This document shows positions 57,955-64,000 of a DNA stretch of 64,000 nucleotides, piece by piece. The notes under the pieces were generated by a model. It saw nothing but the letters and a program-made list of their open reading frames with translations, was not told the DNA's origin and ran no database searches. The stretch comes from Tetracladium setigerum. Lineage: Eukaryota > Ascomycota > Leotiomycetes > Helotiales. How positions within the stretch are numbered: position 1 is the stretch's first letter; every line of letters begins with the position of its first letter. The stretch lies in assembly GCA_031472005.1 (NCBI GenBank), contig PZJY01000009.1:186001-250000 (forward strand), in the 5' to 3' direction. The position numbers and the translations under genes were made by a program.

Positions 57955-59889
57955 ATGTCGCGACCACTGAAAGCAAAGCCACTCGCACAACCGCCATTTG
58001 AGAATCCAAAGCCGCCCAGCGATTTTCCATTTCTCAATATCTCCAATCCAGCACAATCCGGTAATGTGCAAAGAAAGAAATTCGTTCGCCAGTTCGTCCG
58101 TACTCAAGTTGGGAGGCGAGCAGTCCTTGTGAAGAAGGTGCCTTGCATTTCTCATGCTTCGCAATTGTCTTCAACCAAAAAACCAGATCCAGTCGAGCCA
58201 GGCCCGTCTGCATTGACTACTAGCGTTGGGCATCCTATTCAGGGAACTAAGCCGAAGACTACTAGGAAGTTTACAAAGCAGCAAGCCCACGCGAAGTATA
58301 AGAGAGACAAGACAATTGATACAACAGCAAAATCTGGCCTTTATTCGGGTAGTCAAGAAAACAAAGAAAACAATAACATTGCAGACTTTGCTGCACCAAG
58401 GGATTGGAGAGAATGTTTGCGCATGAATGCCAAGGTGGACTGGGCAGGTACTAGGTAGGCCTTTTTGAGTCCTGCACTTAGGCCATACATTCAAATTGTA
58501 AGAGAAACGTGACTGACTTTTCGCAGCTACCCAATCAAGATGGACCCAGAAAAGTATCAACTTATTGAGTTCCGTGAGTTTATACCAAAATTAAGGTTTC
58601 CATTATAGATGAAGCCTGCGCGTCAACATAATAGCTGACTAAAGCCCCTGTCCAGTACATGGAGATTCCAGCATAACTGGAGTAGTCTCGTCTTTCCGGA
58701 ATCTATACTTCGGACTACAAATCCGTGACCCAGCGGCATTCCAATGCCTCATGTGCACAACTACCCTGCACAAAAGTCTCGTCACGAGGACTTACAGTGC
58801 AACTGCCGAGGCTAAATCTGTCGCGTATTATTGCAAGGCGCTGCGCTCGGTGCACGATCGACTTTCTGACCCGGTAGAGAGTATCAGCGTTGGCATTATC
58901 ACGACTGTCCACTTGTTTCTCCTCTATGACGTGGGTTCCCCCCTTCCTGGTTTTGTGGTAGGGAGAATACTTCTGACGCGCGGAAACAGAAAATCAAAGG
59001 GAACTATGAAAGATACAAAATGAATAAAAGGGGTTAGCTCGCATCATTAAACTCAGAGGTGGTCTTGCAACTCTTGCAGATAATGCTGTGTTACTGCGAA
59101 TACTCTTTAGGTATGCTTCTTTTTCTGTCTCTCAGAAGTTAGTACTACCTGAAGTTCCCGTTCTCTGAAGCTAACCTTAATCCTCGGTAGCGACGATATT
59201 ATGGGTGCCTACAGTTTTGATCATCCGCCGATTTTCCCTGTCCCGCAGACTTTTACCCTCCGCTTCTTTCGAGTGAAGCGACAATAGCTGCCCCTCCTAT
59301 CCGCTTCAGGACCCTGATCAACACATTCGACAAACTCTACCCGTCATGTAGAGAAGTCTCCTCTTGTCTTTTCGATTTGTACATCGTCAATTCGATGATT
59401 CGACAGGGCTGGCCGGAAGTAAAGGCAGATCCATGGTTCGAAACTTCATATTTACATCAGGTCATCTTGCGCACGATGCGACTTGGTACATACTTCGATA
59501 CAGGTAGCTGCGGAAACGCCATTTGCATAGCAACTAAATGGTCGATTCTATTATATTTGAATGATCTCAGACCATTGTTTGGGCTGTATTACTCTCCTAC
59601 ACATTATGCTTTTGTCGAAAGACTAAAAAGTGCGGCGTTGGCAGATAGTGAAGAATGGGATAGGTTTCGAGATCTGAGGCTGTGGGTTCTAATTCAGGGT
59701 GGCCTGAACGCATCGATACAAGATCGAAAGTCTTTTGTTCGCAAGATGCAAGAAATAATGACAATTTTGTCACTTCAAAGTTGGAGTGAGGTTCAAGGGG
59801 TTGTGGAGGAATTAATCTGGATTTCGGAAGTTTTTGGTGAGAGTTCAGCAAAATTGGGAGTAGAAGTTATGGCATTGAAAATTTCATAA
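57955..59889 (+). CDS. fungal-specific transcription-factor-domain protein without Zn cluster (one apparent deletion)
   Basis: ATG 57955 gives MSRPLKAKPLAQPPFENPKP and then DFPFLNISNPAQSGNVQRKKFVRQFVRTQ, the short block (F[VI]NxxxPxxxxxxxxRxxVRxxxxR) typical of Fungal_trans_2-type regulators lacking a zinc cluster. Four or five exons follow. They include SYPIKMDPEKYQLIEF, GDSSITGVVSSFRNLYF, YYCKALRSVHDRLSDP, a block of IIKLRGGLATLADNAVLLR, and DDIMGAYSFDHPPIFPVPQTF. One base is missing at C-run 59256-59258, after which the frame runs through RLGTYFDTGSCGNAICIA to 59889. Exact borders of the intron near 58930-59050 are uncertain. It is probably a nuclear regulator; targets are unknown. Confidence 0.68.
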
Positions 59890-61213
59890 AGGTGTCATAC
59901 ACTCTTCATATCTCTGTTCAATCCAATGAGCACAGGATCGCGCATTCGGTACAATTGGGTGATATTGTAAAGCAGATCACAAAGTGAATATCGCAACAAT
60001 ACCAAGCTGGCTGAGACGTGGACGTGCGACTTCTTGCAGATACAATTAGAAAATCATAAATTCTGGGTTTCAATACCTGGGGTCCAACTAAGATACTCTC
60101 ATCTTTCCTTCAAAAGACTCTGTCCTTCCCAGTTGTCCCTGCGTCTCGAAACCATTTCTGATATTCTCATTAGTGATATAGTACTTCGAGACTTCTTCTC
60201 ATTATCATAACCCACGGCCTAGTACTAGCATCGAAAAGCACATCTGCAACATCAACATTCTTAACTGTAGTAGCGCATTGTCATTCTTGTTCTCTCTTTT
60301 ATTGTTCTCTCTTTTATTGTTCTCTCATTTATTGTTCCCACTTTTATTCTTCTCTCTTTTATTGTTTTCTCTTTTGTGGTTCTCCTATTTCCTCCTCTTT
60401 TCTCTGCTTCGTTCTTTCTCCGTTTGAGGCTGAGATGGTCAATCGCATTTCGTCTACTTGCTGGAAACCAATCAAAACCATCACATGCCTTGCCCATGTA
60501 TCAATCCAATAAGCCATTGAATCTGCAGGACAATCCATGATTGACTGTTGTGTACCTGAACATCTTTGTGATATCCCGTTTTGGAAGTTCAGAGAGTTGA
60601 AATTGTAAGCAAACTATCCCTCGTGTTCGCCTAGTAGTTTGAACAAATCATGTCAAAACACGAGCAGACTTTTCGATTTTTTCGTACCCCAGCGGTTGAG
60701 AAATGTATCCCGTGTTGTGATGACTCGTTTGGAGGGAAGTCTCTGCTTATGTAACTTGAAATGCGCAGCGTTCGCGCCGGGCGTTCAAAACTTGTTTCAC
60801 TGTACCACCTCCCACCCCCTTTTGGCGATAACAGAAGCAATTATCAACTTGCCAAGAGATTGGTTGTTGATGTTTCCTTTCCAACCTAAGACAAGAGGGA
60901 TGTCAACCATCCCGCCATTTGCTTGATTTATATTTCTCTGCACCAACGCAATTTCAGATTCGGCTCAGTCGGTGAGAGCAACGCAACACAATGTACGCCA
61001 TACTGTCGGTCTGCCAGAGTGGCTTTTAATTATTGCCTCCAGGCTCCCTCTTCGTATAGACTTGGGGTATTAAGGTACGTCGTCTCGTCGTGGATGAGTC
61101 GCATTTGGCAGATCTTGAAAACACAACTTTACCACCCTTGCAGCACATTTTTCAGGGGTAAATCAGCATCTACACTACGAAGACCAGGAGTTGACCCAGT
61201 TTCATAATTTACG
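59890..61213. other. 1.3-kb stretch with 15-bp tandem repeats
   Basis: No supported gene apart from a repeat-driven ORF (60261-60497, minus). The promoter of the following membrane-protein gene lies on the right. Confidence 0.35.
60290..60394. repeat. 15-bp tandem repeat, about seven copies
   Basis: The unit is TTCTCTCTTTTATTG. Copies 1, 2 and 5 are exact; copies 3, 4, 6 and 7 are diverged. On the minus strand it reads in frame as a pentapeptide repeat of the type R-T-I-K-E inside a 78-codon ORF. Whether that ORF is expressed is unknown. Confidence 0.85.
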
Positions 61214-62949
61214 ATGGGCACTCACGGGTCCCAGAAATCTGCAATGTTTCTCGTCATCGCTGGCATATTCGCAACAGCCACCGCCAGCAAGTTCACTGTA
61301 TGTCGGGCCAAAGCCGAAGGAATCTTGAATGGAACAATCGCAAATGACTCCAGCTTCGACATCTTCTACCACGGCCCGCTCCGCGGCTTTGACGCGACGA
61401 GACCTCGACCTATAACTCTCACGTACGAGGGTTGTGTTGATGCTTGCGGCAGCGGCAGCCAGCTCAATGATCCTATCAAAGCTTTCGGAATTCTCACCAC
61501 CTGGATCCTGCCTGCCGTTGCTTTGTTCTTTCAACTTCCATACGAGGCACTATCAGTCAAAAGAAGAAGAAATTTCGAGGCCTTTCTGAATTGGGTTGGA
61601 GCTCCTGCTACTGCCCTCACGGCTACCATCTACAACATCCATCTCGTCAGGAAGTGCGTTACACGCGTATCTGAATCCAGCAACACAGAGCTGGAAAGCA
61701 TCGCGCGAGATTCGTACTTTGTTTTGAGTTGTATCAATCAATATGAGTACCCTAGCAAGTTGGTCCCAGATCATCGCGATGAACGAGATAGGGCGCTCTT
61801 CTACGGACTGCAGCGCCCGTTGGAAGTCAGCGACGCTCAGAATCAACAGGACATAGAAAAACTGAAAGAATTACTGGCACATCTCGCCTTCCAGCTCCGA
61901 CTCCAACGCCGCCGAGGAGTGTGGCCTTTGGCAATTAATGTGTTGTGGTTCTTGATGGCCTTCATAATCTCCATAGTTACCGCTTTTGCGGACCTGGGAG
62001 ACAATACTACGGCTCATTCATTGGCACTGGGTCTCTTGCTGTCCTGGTTGCCTATTTTGGTTGTCATGATGATTGTGGACCGCAACCCGATCTGTGCAAC
62101 ACGATGTAAGGTACTCATTGAAAGATGGCTCTACAACGTGGACAAAATCCACAAGCACCATCATTCTCAATCTTTATCGAAGGATCCTTTGATGCTGTGG
62201 GGAGAACAATCGCCTCGCACAGGCGGAGATGGACCCGCGAATAGCAATCCTGACAGAGTCCACAGTATTGGGAATTCATAGGACAAGGCCGGCGACTACG
62301 ATACAATGGAGTAGCGAATGCAATTCTCAATTGTAAAAAGTGGAATCAACAAGCAAGTCAAACTTCCATCCACTTGGATCTCACGGAGTTCAGAAAACAA
62401 CTCATAACACGACCACTGGCTTGGTGGGTGATATTTGCCCTCAGCTTCGTTATAGTTTCAATCAGCTTCGGAATGGCATTCATGGTGTCCTTCCGAACAC
62501 CAACAGCTGGACTAGGATGCCGATCGCTCATCTACATGATTTTCTACCTTCCCGGTCTCTGCTCATTCGTCGTCCTGGCAATTTCAAAAGAACCACATCG
62601 ATACCTTCAACGGGTCCTCATATGTTTCAACTTCTTTGCTGCTGCCACGCTCATATTGATCATGGGCTTTCAGGTCACGAACGGTCTCAATAACTGTAAA
62701 TGCAAATCAAGTATTTTCGGAGGATCAGACTATGGACGTTACATGGATTTTGAAAACGCGATATTTTACAGAGAAGCTCACGGAATAGAGAAATACTGGA
62801 TTCCTGCTACGGTGGTGGGGGGTTTAAGTCCAATTGTGGTCATTGGGTGGGCGCTGAGAAGATGGGGGAGGGCGAGTGCGTTATGGAGGGTCGAGGAGAC
62901 TCATTGCCCGAATAGGGCAGAGGATTCTCCTTTGATGTGGCTAACATAA
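61214..62949 (+). CDS. polytopic membrane protein of unknown function (one apparent deletion)
   Basis: ATG 61214 starts with a signal-type segment (AMFLVIAGIFATATASKF) and a short extracellular Cys-containing region (FTVCRAK, YEGCVDACGSG). About eight membrane segments follow, including FGILTTWILPAVALFFQLP, INVLWFLMAFIISIVTAFA, LALGLLLSWLPILVVMMIV, WWVIFALSFVIVSISFGMAF and LICFNFFAAATLILIMGF. A stop at 62279 is bypassed if one base is added at AA 62274-62275. The other frame then reads FIGQGRRLRYNGVANAIL and on to 62949, so two open frames form one gene of about 578 residues. The layout occurs in uncharacterised ascomycete membrane proteins. Function was not recognised. Confidence 0.65.
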
Positions 62950-63358
62950 AAGTTTTTGAGTTTTAGATTCAACAAGCGCAGAGTTTTGAAGGCGTGGTTT
63001 TCAACTAGCGTGTTGGAGTCTGCCATGGTGGCCTGGATGGGATTGTGTTTTTTGAGGGACGTTGCTTGCCTAATCGGTCTGCTGCCGAGAAGCATGCGCT
63101 AGGCAAGTATTGTGATAGATATATAGCTTTTTGATACTTTCTTTTGATCTTTGAGTTTCTTTTGCATAGTTTAGCAAGTGGGCAGCAACAGAAAGCAGTC
63201 TTTGCCAAGCATCCACCCCTCCCTTTCGCGGCTGCACAGTAAAGAATACACGGAAGAATCGATGCCATCTTAAACAAGAGAATCCCAAAAAATAAGCTCT
63301 TTAGTATATTCCTACTGAAATATGACACAACGCTAAAGCCTCTAAAATATCCCTCCTC
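62950..63358. other. convergent intergenic spacer
   Basis: The 3' flanks of two convergent genes. Short minus-strand ORFs lack motifs. Confidence 0.35.
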
Positions 63359-64000
63359 TCAGCACCAATTCCCCGACCCCACCAACCCTCTCAATCCCAT
63401 TTCTCCTTCCCATATTACTGCCTCAAGCATTAAAAGCATACCCACCCAACACCCCATAAACATCCCAAGGATCCATATCACTTTCCTCGTCCTCCAAAAT
63501 CCCCTCACTACTTCTGCATTTCTCAACCCGAAATGATCTGCCATGTACTTGAATTCTTTCAGTATCCATGCTTTTACTTCCCCTTCCGTCTTGCTTGCCC
63601 CGACATTAATCTCATTTCCACAAGCATTACCACCAATGTCATATCCAATATTAAAATTCTTAGTACCGTAAGAATGAGGATGGGATTTAGCTCGCCCGAC
63701 AGAATACATAGGCCACAGCAAGAGGTGACAGTCCGTCACATGTCGTGGTGAATGCGGATGACTACCAGTCTTTACTGTTGGTGTGATTAGTTGACCTGGT
63801 AGGATTTGTGGCCATGCGTAATTATCTGTTTTGGTATGTCCGATTGCTTTCGATGAAGATAAATCGTGGGAATGTGATTTGTTTGCTGCTGCTGATGTTG
63901 ATGTTGGTGTCGATGTTGAGGATGATGAGTTGGATGATTTCAGTGATTCAGGAGGAAGACGATCGATCGCGCCATGATTACAATCCGTGTATCGTGGTAT
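63359..64000 (-). CDS. C-terminal part of a single-pass membrane protein (cut by window edge)
   Basis: One minus-strand frame is open from the right edge to a stop at 63359, about 213 codons. The visible part starts with a Ser/Thr/Ala/His-rich low-complexity region and continues PQILPGQLITPTVKTGSHPHSPRH. It includes YGTKNFNIGYDIGG and GEVKAWILKEFKYMADHFG. One hydrophobic helix (KVIWILGMFMGCWVGMLLMLEAVIW) lies about 20 residues from the C-terminus. No family was recognised. The start lies beyond the window. Confidence 0.6.
   Translation of the reverse strand: MPRYTDCNHGAIDRLPPESLKSSNSSSSTSTPTSTSAAANKSHSHDLSSSKAIGHTKTDNYAWPQILPGQLITPTVKTGSHPHSPRHVTDCHLLLWPMYSVGRAKSHPHSYGTKNFNIGYDIGGNACGNEINVGASKTEGEVKAWILKEFKYMADHFGLRNAEVVRGFWRTRKVIWILGMFMGCWVGMLLMLEAVIWEGEMGLRGLVGSGNWC

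Noticed and set aside
1..64000. CRISPR array, bacterial operon or integron
   Set aside because: Introns, HET/NACHT genes and fungal transposons show eukaryotic nuclear DNA; no spaced direct repeats were seen.

Overview
The window is nuclear DNA of a filamentous ascomycete (Pezizomycotina). Genes are intron-poor with short GT-AG introns (about 45-105 nt). The families include fungal HET-domain and NACHT proteins, a CFEM/PTH11-type receptor, a Clr5 protein, a GH64 glucanase and DD(E/D) transposon relics. The gene mix fits Leotiomycetes, but that is an inference without a database search.

Layout. (1) 1-6.6 kb: a probable secondary-metabolite locus. It holds the first 39 codons of an NRPS-like/adenylating enzyme running off the left edge, a stand-alone isocyanide synthase (DIT1/PvcA family), an alpha/beta-hydrolase and an alcohol-acetyltransferase-like acyltransferase. 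(2) 6.6-20 kb: a gene-poor, decayed island with piggyBac, pogo and Tc1/mariner relics, a DUF7708-NACHT pseudogene, a WD-like relic, a broken HET gene and one readable CFEM receptor gene. (3) 20-28 kb: a damaged 3'-5' exonuclease gene, a HET gene and a long-chain acyl-CoA synthetase. (4) 29-50 kb: ordinary genes, namely a tubby-like protein, GH64 glucanase, Clr5 protein, mitochondrial D-lactate dehydrogenase, amidase, SPRY protein, a low-complexity unknown and a CAX Ca2+/H+ exchanger. (5) 51-64 kb: a small membrane protein, a Thr-rich secreted protein, an intact HET gene, a fungal-specific transcription-factor-domain protein, a polytopic membrane protein and a gene cut by the right edge.

Two kinds of damage overlap. 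In the 7-21 kb island, in-frame stops look like C-to-T changes (CAA/CAG/CGA to stop, TGG to TAG), as expected from RIP or old decay. Across the whole window, including housekeeping-type genes, conserved reading frames are broken by single missing bases, mostly in homopolymers and nearly always deletions. That pattern looks more like assembly error than biology, so frameshifted genes are annotated as genes with a lesion unless stops also occur.

The most interesting biology is the isocyanide-synthase locus at the left edge. The rest of its cluster, including most of the NRPS-like gene, probably lies outside the window.
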